A DNA stretch of 64,000 nucleotides from Mytilus trossulus (lineage: Eukaryota; Mollusca; Bivalvia; Mytilida; Mytilidae). Under the pieces are notes generated by a model. The model ran no database searches. It worked only from the letters and a program-made list of their open reading frames with translations, and had not been told where the DNA came from. Positions 1 to 12,200 of the stretch are shown here, in pieces. The stretch lies in contig NC_086374.1 of the NCBI RefSeq assembly GCF_036588685.1, positions 37,998,886 to 38,062,885 on the forward strand, written 5' to 3'. The first letter of the stretch is position 1, and every line of letters starts with the position of its first letter. The position numbers and the translations under genes were made by a program.

Positions 1-500
1 TTTTAGGAATTAGGGGCCAAAAAGGGCCCAAATAAGCATTTTCTTGGTTTTCGCACTATAACTTTAGTTTAAGTTTATAGAAATCTATGAAATTTTGACA
101 CAAGGTTGATGACCACAAAAGAAAGGTTGGGATTGATTTTGGGAGTTTTGGTTTCAATAGTTTAGGAATTAGGGGCCAAAAAAGGGCACAAATAAGCATT
201 ATTCTTTGTTTTCGCACAATAACTTTAGTTTAAGTAAATAGAAATCAATGAAATTTAAACATAATGTTTCTGACCACAAAAGGAAGATTGGTATTGATTT
301 TGGGAGTTTAGGTCCCAACAGTTTAGAAATTAGGGGCCAAAAAGGGACCCAAATGAGCATTTTTCTTGGTTTTCGCACCATAACGTTAGTATAAGTAAAT
401 AGAAATCTATGAAATTTAAACACAAGGTTAATGACCATAAAAGGAAGGTTGGTATTGATTTTGGGAGTTTTGGTCCCAACAGTTTAGGAAAAAGGGGCCC
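1..500. repeat. Tandem repeat block, about 160-bp unit
   Basis: Three consecutive diverged copies of a unit of about 160 bp. Each contains TTAGGAATTAGGGGCCAAAA, a TTTTCGCAC(T/A)ATAAC segment, GAAATC(T/A)ATGAAATTT and ends near ATTGATTTTGGGAGTTTTGG. Copies start near 1, 165 and 325. It has no coding potential beyond short chance frames. The array enters from the left edge, so its full length is unknown. Confidence 0.85.
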
Positions 501-1030
501 AAAGGGTCCAAAATTAAACTTTGTTTGATTTCATCAAAATTGAATAATTGGGGTTCTTTGATATGCCGAATCTAACTGTGTATGTAGATTCTTAACTTTT
601 GGTCATGTTTTCAAATTGGTCTACATTAAGGTCCAAAGGGTCCAAAATTAAACTAAGTTTGATTTTGACAAAAAATTAATCGGTTGGGTTCTTTGATATG
701 TTGAATCTAAAAATGTACTTAGATTCTTGATTATTGGCCCAGTTTTCAAGTTGGTCCAAATCTGGGTCCAAAATTAAACTTTTTTGATTTCATCAAAAAT
801 TGAATAAATGGGGTTCTTTGATATGCCAAATCTAACTGTGTATGTAGATTCTTCATTTTTGGTCCCGTTTTCAAATTGGCCTACATTAAGGTCCAAAGGG
901 TCCAAAATTAAACTAAGTTTGATTTTAACAAAAATTAAATTCTTGGGCCTCTTTGATATGCTGAATCTAAACATGTACTTAGATTTTTGATTATGGGCCC
1001 AGTTTTCAAGTTGGTCCAAATCAGGATCTA
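500..1030. repeat. Tandem repeat block with alternating A/B units
   Basis: Four related units of about 125-140 bp, each with GGTCCAAAATTAAACT, a TTTGATATG motif and an AGATTCTT motif. Units 1 and 3 resemble each other (GCCGAATCTAACTGTGTATG type), as do units 2 and 4 (AAACATGTACTTAGATT type). This gives a higher-order period near 262 bp: the A-type start recurs at about 508 and 770. Confidence 0.8.
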
Positions 1031-1589
1031 AAATTATTATATTAAGTATTGTGCAATAGCAAGTCTTTTCAATTGCACAGTATTGTGCAATGGCAAGAAA
1101 TATCTTATTTCACAATATTGTGAAATAGCATTTTTTTTTTTAATTAGAGTTATCTTTCTTTGTCCAAAATAGTAAGCAAGAAATATTTATTGCAAGAATT
1201 CTTTTTAATTGGAGTTATCTTTCTTTGTCCAGAATCAACTTAAATCTTTGTTATATACAATATACAATGTATATTCACTTTTTACTACCAACTGGTAAAT
1301 TTAAATAATCTTTACCATTTAGTGTTAACAAGCAGTTTTTTTACATCTTAATATTTTATGATGTATTTAAATGAGTAGTTATTGTTGCAAACTCCATTAG
1401 AATATTTTAATTGAGATTAGTTTTGGAATAAGGGAAAGGGGGATGTGATTAAAATATTGGGTTCAATTTTTCTCTTTTGAAATTTCATAAATAAAAAGAA
1501 AATTTCTTCAAACATTTTTTGAGAGGATTAATATTGAACAGCATAGTGACTTGCACAAGAGAAATCAAAAAAATTAAGTTCATTAGAAC

Positions 1590-1760
1590 ACATTCATTCT
1601 GTGTCAGAAACCTATGCTGTGTCAACTATTTAATCACAATCCAAATTTAGAGCTGAATCCAGCTTGAGTGTTGTGTCCATACTTGCCCCAACCGTTCAGG
1701 GTTCAACCTCTGCGGTCGTATAAAGCTACGCCCTGCGAAGCATCTGGTTCATTCTTCATA
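1590..1760 (+). repeat. Dispersed repeat family C, copy 1
   Basis: Contains GCTGAATCCAGC, TGTGTCCATACTTGCCCCAA and CGTTCAGGGTTCAACCTC followed by CGGTCGTATAAAGC. Diverged copies sit at about 16555-16680 (opposite orientation) and 61395-61560. GGTTCAACC resembles a pol III B box, so a SINE-like origin is possible, but I see no clear A box. Confidence 0.65.
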
Positions 1761-1854
1761 TGAAAACTATCAAAAGATACCCCCCCCCTTTCCAAAAACA
1801 TAATTAAATAGAAACAGGGCCGTCTTTCCCCTCAGAGCTATTCAGCTCTTTGAT

Positions 1855-2420
1855 TTAATTTCAGATTTTAAGTTTTAGATTTAGGGGGCTTTATTCATAA
1901 AAAAGGGGAGATTTTCAACACTTCGGACAATAACTCAAAAAGGCTTTCTCCAATGTCCATGAAACTTTGGTGAATTGTTTATATCTATTGATGTAAGCTC
2001 CCTTAATTTTTATAAATTTCAGATTTTAAAGTTTTGGATTTATTGGGCTTTATTCATAAAAAAGGGTGATTTTTAACACTTCGGACAATAACTTAAAAAG
2101 GCTTTCACCAATGTCCATGAAACTTTGGTGAATTGTTTATATCTATTGATGTAAGCTCCCTTTCAATTTTTATAAATTTCAGATTTTAAGTTTTGGATTT
2201 ATGGGGCTGTATTCATTAAAAAAGGGTGAATTTTCAACACTTCGGACAATAACTCAAAAAGGCTTTCACCAATGTCCATGAAACTTTGGTGAATTGTTTA
2301 TATCTATTAATGTAAGCTCCCTTTCAATTTTTATAAATTTCAGATTTTACATTTCTGTGTTATGAATTTTTATGCTTAAAAAAGGGGGGATTTTTCCAAT
2401 TTTGGGACAATAACTAACAC
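1855..2420. repeat. Tandem repeat block, about 160-bp unit (3 copies plus a decayed fourth)
   Basis: The phrase CACTTCGGACAATAACT recurs at about 1919, 2079 and 2238. Each copy carries CCAATGTCCATGAAACTTTG and TTATATCTATTGATGTAAGC. A degenerate fourth unit (GGGACAATAACT) closes the block near 2420. The unit is unrelated to the arrays at 1-1030. Confidence 0.85.
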
Positions 2421-3734
2421 TTTCACAAAATTGTATGTATGGATGAAAAATTAAGAAAACAAACTTAGTTCAATTTGAGGTAGCCTTAATAGTGTCAATT
2501 TTTTTGTGCATTTTTATTTTCTTATTTGGGGGGGTACCTCATTTGACAGGGCTCACACTATTTCTAGTTGATCATATAAATTCATTCAAAGCATAAAAGA
2601 CAAGTTAAAAGAGCAATGGGCGTATCATGCGCTAAAGCGCAGCGCTTTATTCTGTCTGTCACATGTCCGTTGTCCTTGACAGCTTTATGAGAAAAGTGTG
2701 ACAAAAATAATTCTAAAAGCATTTCTTACATTTCTTTTCATCTTGAAACATTTATTATCTTCCATCGATTGCCTCTACCTTTATACAGGGCCAAATATGA
2801 AACCTTACCAAACTTATTTCTTGGAGCAAGAATAATTGTTTTACTTGTACATGTACATGTCTTAGTTTGTGATCAGGTCACCAATAGTGTATTTGGTATG
2901 CAGTTGTACAATGTATAAGCATATCTTATTTTGGTGGGAGATTATTTGATTTTAAAAAGTTTGACTTAGAAGAAATACCAACATACTAAGCTAGATAATA
3001 CAATTACAAAAAAAAAATGTAATTATCTACTAACACAATTCTATATTAATATTTTTTTTATAAAATACATCAAATTATATAATTTCAAACCTTATCTTGA
3101 TTTATATCCAATTTAAAAAAAATTAAATTCTTCTGATTTCACTTTTGTGGTGTTGATACAGTCGGGTGACAGACAATTCTTGGTTATGTTGTGCTGTCCT
3201 AGGTTGTTTTACGTGTTAGTTTTTATTCTGTGGTTTGCTTGTCGAAATGTACTATTGTATTGTTTATTTGTGTATTTCTCTGTCCTGAATGTGCTTGCAT
3301 TTATTTGTACTGTAGTCATTTTAGTGTTTATATATATACAACATTGCCATAAAAGATGATAAAAGCGTGAGGTTTGTCTGGCAACAAAACCAGATTCAAC
3401 GCACTTTTAAAAAAAAAATGTCCTGTACCAAGTCAGGAAAATGGCGGTTGTTATCTTGTAGTTCATTTGTGTGTGTGTTGCAATGTGATTTGTTTTTTGT
3501 TGCACTTCAATATATGGGTAGTTTCCTTTTTTTCCTCTTATAGTTGATGTGTTTCCCTCGGTTTTAGTTTGTAACCAGGATTTTTTTCTCTCAATTGATT
3601 CATGACTATGAATAATACTGTTGCCTTTATTGAACCAAGCTGAACAAGTAGAAAGAACAAGTGAAACTGCAAGCTACTGCTCACTGATGATACCCCAGCC
3701 GCAAGTGGATAATATTAATAGTGTAAAAATATGC

Positions 3735-4120
3735 AAGTGTTTGGTAAACAGGAAGTTGTCTAGTGATGAATCTTATAACGCATCACACAGTATGGCTGAC
3801 TTATATAATCCTGAAACCAAATTTCAGAAATCCTTGTATTGTAGTTCCTGATAAAAATGTGACAAAAATTTTCAACTTGGCTATCATGTGTAAAATCATA
3901 CAAGTGTTCGGTAAACAGGAAGTTGTCAAGTGATCAATCTGAAAACACATCACACAGTATAGCTGACTTAGATAAACCCTGAAACCAAATTTCAGAAATC
4001 CTTGGATTGTAGTTCCTAAGAAAAATGTGACGAAAAATATTCATGGGACGGACGGACTGACGGAAGTACAGACAGAGGTAAAACAGTATACCCCCCTTTT
4101 TTAAAGCGGGGGTATAATGA
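3735..4120. repeat. Two-copy tandem repeat (about 165 bp) with trailing dispersed element
   Basis: The segment GTAAACAGGAAGTTGTC with CATCACACAGTAT and CCAAATTTCAGAAATCCTTG occurs at about 3755-3860 and again at about 3910-4020. It is followed by GGACGGACGGACTGACGG and a CCCCCCTTTTTTAAAGCGGG hairpin end. This looks like the end of a dispersed element; no protein is encoded. Confidence 0.7.
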
Positions 4121-7083
4121 GATCTTTTGTGCCAAGAACATTATATTCTTTTATTATTTTAGGGGTAAGAGATAGGTCCCCAGTATTGGAAGTATTTATG
4201 AAGGTTATTTATATCCCATCCCCAGTATTCATGTCTAAGGATTTCAACAGTGACTCCTTTTAAACTCTTGTGGATTTCCCTTTCCTGACATTTGGTTTGT
4301 TACCTTCTTGTAAAACTTAAGACTTCTTTAATTTTCAAACCATTTGGCGCTTGTCGAGATAATTTAATTTGCTAATTGGTTTGATGCTTTAAGAGAACCA
4401 AATTCTCTCATTGGAAAAGATGTGTTAATGCTTATATATAACTGAATACCTGTTTATATTGGCCTACCACTAGTGGTTCCCCATAAACAGGCCTAATCAC
4501 CAACTTATACATGTAAAATAATCAAAAGTATAAAAGTCAATAGACCATGACTGAGGAGGCAGGCCCTAATCATCTCCATGAAAATGAGATGTGCGAATGC
4601 TAATTCAATTGCACACTTTAAGTATGGTTGACCTACAACTTGAGGTTCACCATAAACTCACCAAATTACAAATTTAAACATTGTTGACCCTGTCGCCGTC
4701 AGAAACAGCACACCTATGTGTCTCTTGTTGACTGTCAAGGCGAGACAAAAATCTGCTAAGAATTGTACATGTAAGAGCACTAACAAGACCCAACTATCGA
4801 ATGCATTGTACCATGTCCCCTACAATGCATTGTGCTGTGCAAAAAGGAACAGAACTCTAAAACAGTATGTGACTCATTGCCCCAATTCGATCTCTATCTA
4901 CAAATTAGGTTTCTTACATTGTGTACAAGTTTCATAAAATTTGAATGAGTAAAATTTCAGTTTAGAGTGCAGAAACGAAAACGGGGTGGACAAACGGTCA
5001 GGAACAATACTTACTGCTTCCATTGCCTATGGCAGAGGCATATCCAAGACCAAAATGTCAATTAGATCATATCAATTGGATTTAGAGTCCAGAGGTTATC
5101 AACAGTCAAGAGAAAAACATGAGATTGTGCACTGCCAAAATATATAAAGTATCAACAGAATGCAGGACTAAAAATAATCATTTGAGTATAGCAATAATAC
5201 GCATCATAAAATTTAACCAATAGTGAAGTCAATTCCCAAATTGCAAGGTGGTGAAGTTCAATACATTCTGTATTTATCAAGCAGGAAGTCCAGATTCTAT
5301 GTACATGTATCTTAATAAAACAGAATACAAAAAATATACATCACATTTAATTTTTTATTTAATATAAAATAATATAGCAATACATTATTCATATACGAAT
5401 ATCCATTTGAGAAATCTCCATGTTATTTCTCCATATCATTCACCATCTACACTATTATCACAGTTCTGTCAATAATGGGCCCAATCTTTGTCAACCAAAA
5501 GTTCCAATCAAACTCATAAAAGTACTTGACAACATAACACTTAAAACACATACACATAAACCAAAGGATAAAACAAATATTTCATTCATAAAAGAGAGCA
5601 AGTGTATTAAAAGATATCATATCCAACAGCAGCTGTCCAGTGAAGAAGATAATTGTAAGCAAAGATGCAGCTTAATTTTATATTTATCCTGGGGGGAAAG
5701 CAATAATGCAACAAAAAAAGCACCTTTGCCGGGCTTTGGTGTGCTTGTCAATTCATTGATCTAAGATATTTGTAAGAGCTATGATCTATTAAGTTTACAA
5801 ATCTGTAAAAGAGTCGACAAACAAGATAATGCTAGTTTATTTAATGACTTCACCTCTTACATCAAAGCACTTTCCCTTTCATTTGTAATTCCTTTTTTAA
5901 ACCTTGATGTTTGTTGTAGATCAAGTTCACATCTTTGAAAAACAATAAAATAGAATAAAACATCCCTTAAGATCTGTACGAGTTTATGAGATAAATGAGA
6001 TTTTCAAAGACTGCTACTATTTTATGCACTAAATTTGCATTGGTGAAAAAATGAAAAATTGTATGTCAGTAGTGGTATTTGATTTCAAAACTTGTTTACA
6101 CTTTTGTATAACAATTACATGCCAAAAGAAGCTAATTTTACAGGGGCAGATAATAATGTATCCAAATCTTTAAATTTTGCTTACAAATGATTGATTATTG
6201 TTTAACACTCACACCAAACAACATTGTGATTGTGATAATTGACAGCATTAAGGTCGTATTTAAAACTTTCTCCAACTATTAATGGTCTATAAAATGAGTT
6301 GTTATGGTTGTGAATACCTGTTGTAATTTACAGCATAACTAAGAAGTATAAACATATCTTGCCTATTTTTCTTTCTGTATTAAAACTGCATTAATAAATA
6401 ACATTTACAGAGATCTTATAAATTTGTATACCAATAAAATACTATCATATTCACAATTATCATATTATAAAAGAATTCATAGATCTACAGAGGGATTCTA
6501 GGAGTTTGAAATTTGAATCTCAATTTTCTTGGTAAAATCATGTTAAAATTGATGAAAATAGGCTTGAAATTTTGGATCTGTGCTTAAAAAGTCATTTTTT
6601 TAATGTGAAAATTTAAAAAAAAATCCAATAATATAAAAATTCTGTACTCATTACACAAGGGCTTCGACAAGAATTACATGTATATCAAAAACTACTAGCC
6701 CCAAGGACCACTGTCCTGTATTATCTTAGTGGAAAAGAAATATGCATATAGACGTTTGGAGAAGAACACTAATGGGACATACAATGATACTGCTCACAAT
6801 ATATATGAATATAAATTGAGGAACCTTGTTAGACATCTCATAATAATCAGTCATGTAAAATTAATAAAAACTATTTGGGCTTGTAGCTTCAGTTGAATAT
6901 TTAATCAAAAGACAATAATGTAAAAAAGAAAGGAAACTAAGACAACAATAATGACTTGATGGACATTGCTTACAATGTACTATACTTACAATTAGATTGA
7001 GCAAAAAATGTGCAAGTAACATGGATGTGAAAATTAAGAAAAAAAAGTGTCCCTTAATGGCTATCTTTTGACTGCACAATCTC
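4121..7083. other. Gene-free stretch
   Basis: AT-rich DNA with no supported gene. Open frames are short and lack domains or splice context. If the CREB transcript has a long 3' UTR it could extend into this region, but I cannot place its poly(A) site. Confidence 0.5.
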
Positions 7084-7090
7084 CTTAAAG

Positions 7091-8289
7091 CAGGGTTTTA
7101 GCTAGGATTTTGAGGGCTTTAGTCACTTTTGCGCGTGATAAAAATCAGCCTTATTTTTTTATAAAGCAAGGGATCTAGGATGTTTATCAAACTAGCTATA
7201 CATATATGTCCAAGTCCTTCAAGGACTAGTCTAGGATCTTTGAAGACTTTAGGATTGCTAATGTAGGCAGTTATTTGCAATATTGAATGAATTGACTGAT
7301 GTGATGCTAAGATATGAAGATAAGAACAGGGATCTGGTAATATGGTCAAAACTTCACTTCAGTTATTTTCAGGGCACACCCCTTATCAACAAAAGTTGGG
7401 TGCCTTTATTTTTAACCACTGCACAAATGAACTTGTAACGACTTTTTCACTTCACAATCATTTATATCCTTGAAAATACGTTTTAATATCTATTTGGAAT
7501 CAATTTCTTTAATATTGGATAGAAGGATCTGCATCTATACTTAATGGGACAATTCTAATGACTGTAGACTGTAGATCACGTTTACTTTCGATTTTTAAAC
7601 GAAATGAAATGAAAACAGGAAGTGAAAATTGAATAATAATTTTAGAATAAAACCGGATTCATCTACGAACTTTTACGCATGCGCAATGCATTGAGCAGGA
7701 AGCACCTGTTCGCAAGTGAAAATATTTACGTTTTGAATAAAGTTCATTCTTTTTAATCGAAGTTGTCGAAAGTTTTTGATGAATATATTTATATAAAGTA
7801 TGACGAAAATACGTTGAAATGACGAAACTACGACAATCAAACTGCAAATTATAATCCTAAGGGAAATATTGAAATTTAAATAAAGTTGAAATGTCCGGGA
7901 AGTTTATCAATCTTGTTCAAATGACGAAAATACGCCTGAACTGTGAGAAATGATTAAAATGAAATGCTGACTGACTGATTTAACTTAAATAGATTATTAT
8001 GATGGTCATTTATGAGGTTTTATAATGAAAATTAAGGGATTAGTGACCCATCTGATTGGCGATAAGCGGATTACTTGTCATCACAACTTTTAACACCTTT
8101 GGTAAACGTTAATTACCTGAGGGCCATAAACTTGTCAGAATCATAAAGACAGGTAGAATTCAAGTAATTTGATGTGTAAATACTTTTACACTTTCCAAAT
8201 TTAAGTGACGAAATTGATATGAAATATTTTCGTCATTTCGAAAACCTTTTCGTAAAATACGAAAGTGACGAGCGCTAGCTAAATCACTG
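7091..8289. mobile_element. Non-autonomous hAT-like DNA transposon, 1199 bp
   Basis: The left terminus CAGGGTTTTAGCTAG (7091) and right terminus CTAGCTAAATCACTG (ending 8289) are inverted repeats with a few mismatches. Both are flanked by the 7-bp direct repeat CTTAAAG (7084-7090 and 8290-8296). The interior is rich in ACGAAAATACG-type motifs on both strands and has no transposase frame. CAG...CTG ends suggest hAT, although hAT target duplications are usually 8 bp. It lies just 3' of the CREB gene. Confidence 0.75.
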
Positions 8290-9078
8290 CTTAAAGATTT
8301 CTGTTATTTCAAAGATCTTTCCTTAAAAAATTTGGCAGCTAATTTTTTTTGATTTTTTTTAACACTTTGACTTTTAAGACTAAAATATATAGAACCTTTC
8401 TCTCATTTATGCTGTGGTGGACTTCATTTATGCTGTTTAACATGAAATGTGACACATGTGAAGATGCAAGACCACAAAAGTGATTCCTATATGATGTTTC
8501 TACACCTTGTGCTGGGCAACACAAATAAAGATTGTAAACATTTAGTTGACAAAGACACCCAGTGTTAACCTTTATTACAGATTGTTTAAAATCTCTATCA
8601 TTGTCTATAATTGAACAGATATTTCATGAATAGTTGACAAATAGCTGCCTGAGCTAAGACTATAACCAAGCCTAAAATTAAGTACTTAAGTATCAATGGA
8701 AAAGTGTATGTACATAAATTAGGTAGTAAGCACAAAATAATTGCCACCAACATAACCAAGTACCTGCATTTCAATAAATGAGCTCTGAACAATCTATAAT
8801 AAAGTCAGTCAGTTTCCAGTGATAACTTTCTATCTAGTACATCTTATTTCGGTCTTTAAATGTATAACAATGTTGCAATACTACATAAAACTGATGACAA
8901 TAAAAGTTCAGCATATGTCAAAGTTACTGCTGATATACTGAGTCCAAGCAACAACTGTATCATGTGACTTGAATCACACAAGTTTCGCACCAAACATGAT
9001 AAGTCCATATTAACCCTCCAAGCTTTAATGCCTTTTGAAGAGTGCTGACAACTCTGACAATTGAATTGATTGATCACT

Positions 9079-9223
9079 TCAGCCTTCTTTTTCACAGTAT
9101 AGTTCTTTCAGTGCCTTCAATTCTTCAATTAATGTTTTATTTTGATTTTCTAACACTGCCACTCTGTTTTCTAAACACTTGACATATTCCTTTTTCTTAA
9201 GTCGACATTCTCTTGCTGCTTCC
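9079..9223 (-). CDS. CREB1: CREB exon 7: bZIP and stop
   Basis: Acceptor TTTCAG at 9224, stop TGA at 9081-9079. It encodes REAARECRLKKKEYVKCL then a zipper with VAVLENQNKTLIEELKAL, nearly identical to vertebrate CREB1. One difference stands out: Leu replaces the second Arg of RECRRKKK. The C-terminus ELYCEKEG replaces vertebrate DLYCHKSD. Confidence 0.95.
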
Positions 9224-12200
9224 CTGAAATGAAGTATCGTACATATGTAATTATCTAAACCATATAACACAATTCTGTAATCTTTCTACTACACTAGACA
9301 GCATATTGTAGTGTATTCATGTAATTACTTTTCTGTTTATGAAGAAATAACATTAAAAATGTGGTGCAGGCTGAATAACCAACCCATGTTAATTAAATAA
9401 GAGAAATTCAACCATCAAGCATGAAAGTTTTCAGAATACAGCTATTGTATGCATGGTTTGTTGCTATTGCTACTTTTAGATGCAATGGGATGTGTCCCTG
9501 TAATGGTGGTGTATGTTCTTATGTTTTTCATGTTCAGGTTTTTGCTCATGCTGCCTCAAAACTTTGAAACAAAATTTGTATCATTAGAAAATACACCATA
9601 TCTACGTAACTTTATTCATATATTGTTCACACTAAAAATAGCTATAGATACATGTAGATCTTTAACAAATTTATCAATAAACTGCCACAATAGCCTTCTT
9701 ATTTAAATCTACTGTAGATAATGTATGTATCACTTTCCTTCAAACAAGAATTCATTATAGACAATAGGTCTTTCTGAAGAAATACTAATAATGCCAAATT
9801 TGACAGAAAAGTGTGGTCTACTTGAAATTTCAGAAACAAAGTTAATAACGACATTAGTTTTCCCATTTGAATGGTTTTACACTAGTAATTTTGGGCCCTT
9901 CATAACTTGTTGTTCGGTGTGAGCCAAGGCTCTGTATTAAAGGCAATACATTGACCTATAACATGTATAATGGTTTACTTTTTAAATTGTTATTTGGATG
10001 GAGAGTTTTCTAATTGGCACTACATCTTCCTATATCTAATAACTACCTGTTTTTTAATAGTCTTAATTCCCTTTTCCTAGAGGCCTCCTCAGATAATGAT
10101 GATGATCCTGTTAGAGGACTTCCCGTTGTTGCCATAACAACACCTTGAGGTAGACCACCAGAGGCTATCTGGTAAGCTTGTACAGTACCTATATATTGTA
10201 AAAAATCATCAGTAATTTTTAAAATCATAACTGTTATAAATGCAATATATATATAAATTAACGTTTTTCTACTTTCCCCTCTTTTGTTTATATTTATCTT
10301 TATTTACAAATTGAGATTGATTTCAACATCAACTGACTCCTTTTTTTCTTTAGACATGTTAGAATGATGTTAACTTGAACTTTGTAACATTTATTACATT
10401 GAGAAAATGAGATCTTTAAAAGTGAAATCAGTTCAAAGAATAATCTTTAAATAAAAGTCTTAAGAAGAATGTGTTTAAGGACACAAATGCCCAATCTTTG
10501 CAGTTTTCCAAGTAAAAAAGGGCATAACTCTAGACCAATATGTTTCTCACTACCTAAAATATGAACTCTGCCTGCTAGTTTTGGTTCTTACCTTAGTAGT
10601 ATATGAGGTTCATTAAATTTGGGTGAGGAAAACATTAAGAGTGCAGAAACAACAATGGAAGACAGCCAAGGGTAATACTTTTAAATGTGTCATAAAAATA
10701 TTGGCTATGTGTGTCAATATAAGGATATATATAAATTAGTGTTGTCAAATCGTACACTTTTGCCTAACCGGTTACTCGGATAATCGTTCGACCGATTAAC
10801 CGGTTAACCGATAGTTTTAAGTTGTCGTTCGAAAGCCTTTTCAATAGTACCATACATGTACACATAGTTATAAGATGTGGTATAAGTGTCAATTTGACAA
10901 CCTTTCATCCAAGTCATAATACTACGATTAAAGAATTGAAGTTTGTCCTTTGGCATTATAAGGCTTTATCTTACATTGATCTTTTGATGTAGTCCCTTAG
11001 ATTGCATTTCACAATTTTTAAGGTAGCATTTCGTTTAAAGAAAGACTAAACCTTGCACTACTGAGGTCACACATTTAGATGTTTACACAATATTAGATCA
11101 AAAACGAAATAATGAACTAATTAGTAAAATTTAATCGCATCTCTGATTTAAAGTTATTGTTAAAAAAACATGTTTACCAATCATGTTTTTTTAAGCTCCT
11201 GCCCCGAGCTCTTATTAATTTCATGTATTTAGGATCAACAATAGCAATCAATATACTGGGCAATTGATCTGTCAAATAAATAATCACGACGACAATTTTA
11301 AAATAAAACATAACTATTTAATGATTTCCATGCAAATTTATATCAAAACTATCAAAATTGAAAAAAAGTCCGGTTAACCGTTTAGCGTTTTTGGTATTCG
11401 GTATTCGGTCGTTCAACCGGTTAACCGGTTAACCGTTGACAACACTAATATAAATTTGTTGCAACCTTTTCCAAATTTGTATGATTTGTATGAGTTGATA
11501 CATAAATTTGATACTACTTTATTACCTGGAATATAAAATTGTCCATCAGGCCCTTGTGCATACTGTACAATGGTAGCACCCTGTGTTGTTGATGATGTTG
11601 TAGGACTAGCATTAGACATGGTAAATGTTTGTAACCCTGGGGATACTGATGTCTGTCCGTCAGGATTTGAGGTTATCTGAATCCCTCCTGCAGTAACTTA
11701 AATAAATAATAATATGTTCTTGATTATCACAGAAACCACAAACAAATCTTAAATTGTAAGCTTACTTTAATAATAGAATATCACTGAAATTTATACATCT
11801 TAATAAAGGAGATGCAGGGTACGTCATAAAATTAAACACTAAGTTTAATAATAAACTACTAAACAGAGAAATGGAGGTTTTAAACAACTGAACACATTAC
11901 AAAAGATGAAAAAGAAATAATTTAGATAAAAGAACTAAGTTCAAATGTCCCCTTCTTTGCAAAAAAATATTTCTTTCCAAGGCACAATATCAATTATATA
12001 TCTACATAAAAGTTCTTTAAAACATTACAATTTATAAATATCTTAAAGAAATTAAGGCTTCAGAGCAAATGCAATGCAATTTCCTTTATAATTATTTTTT
12101 CCAAGGGGCATAACTCATAACAAACATTTGATCAGCACTGATTTTCCAAAATGCATCAGAAACATTGCTGATATAAATCTATGATATATAGGTCCCATAA

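Noticed and set aside
5420-5764. 114-aa open frame on plus strand
   Set aside because: Low-complexity His/Lys/Ser content, no domain, no splice or poly(A) context, and it lies in probable CREB 3' flank.
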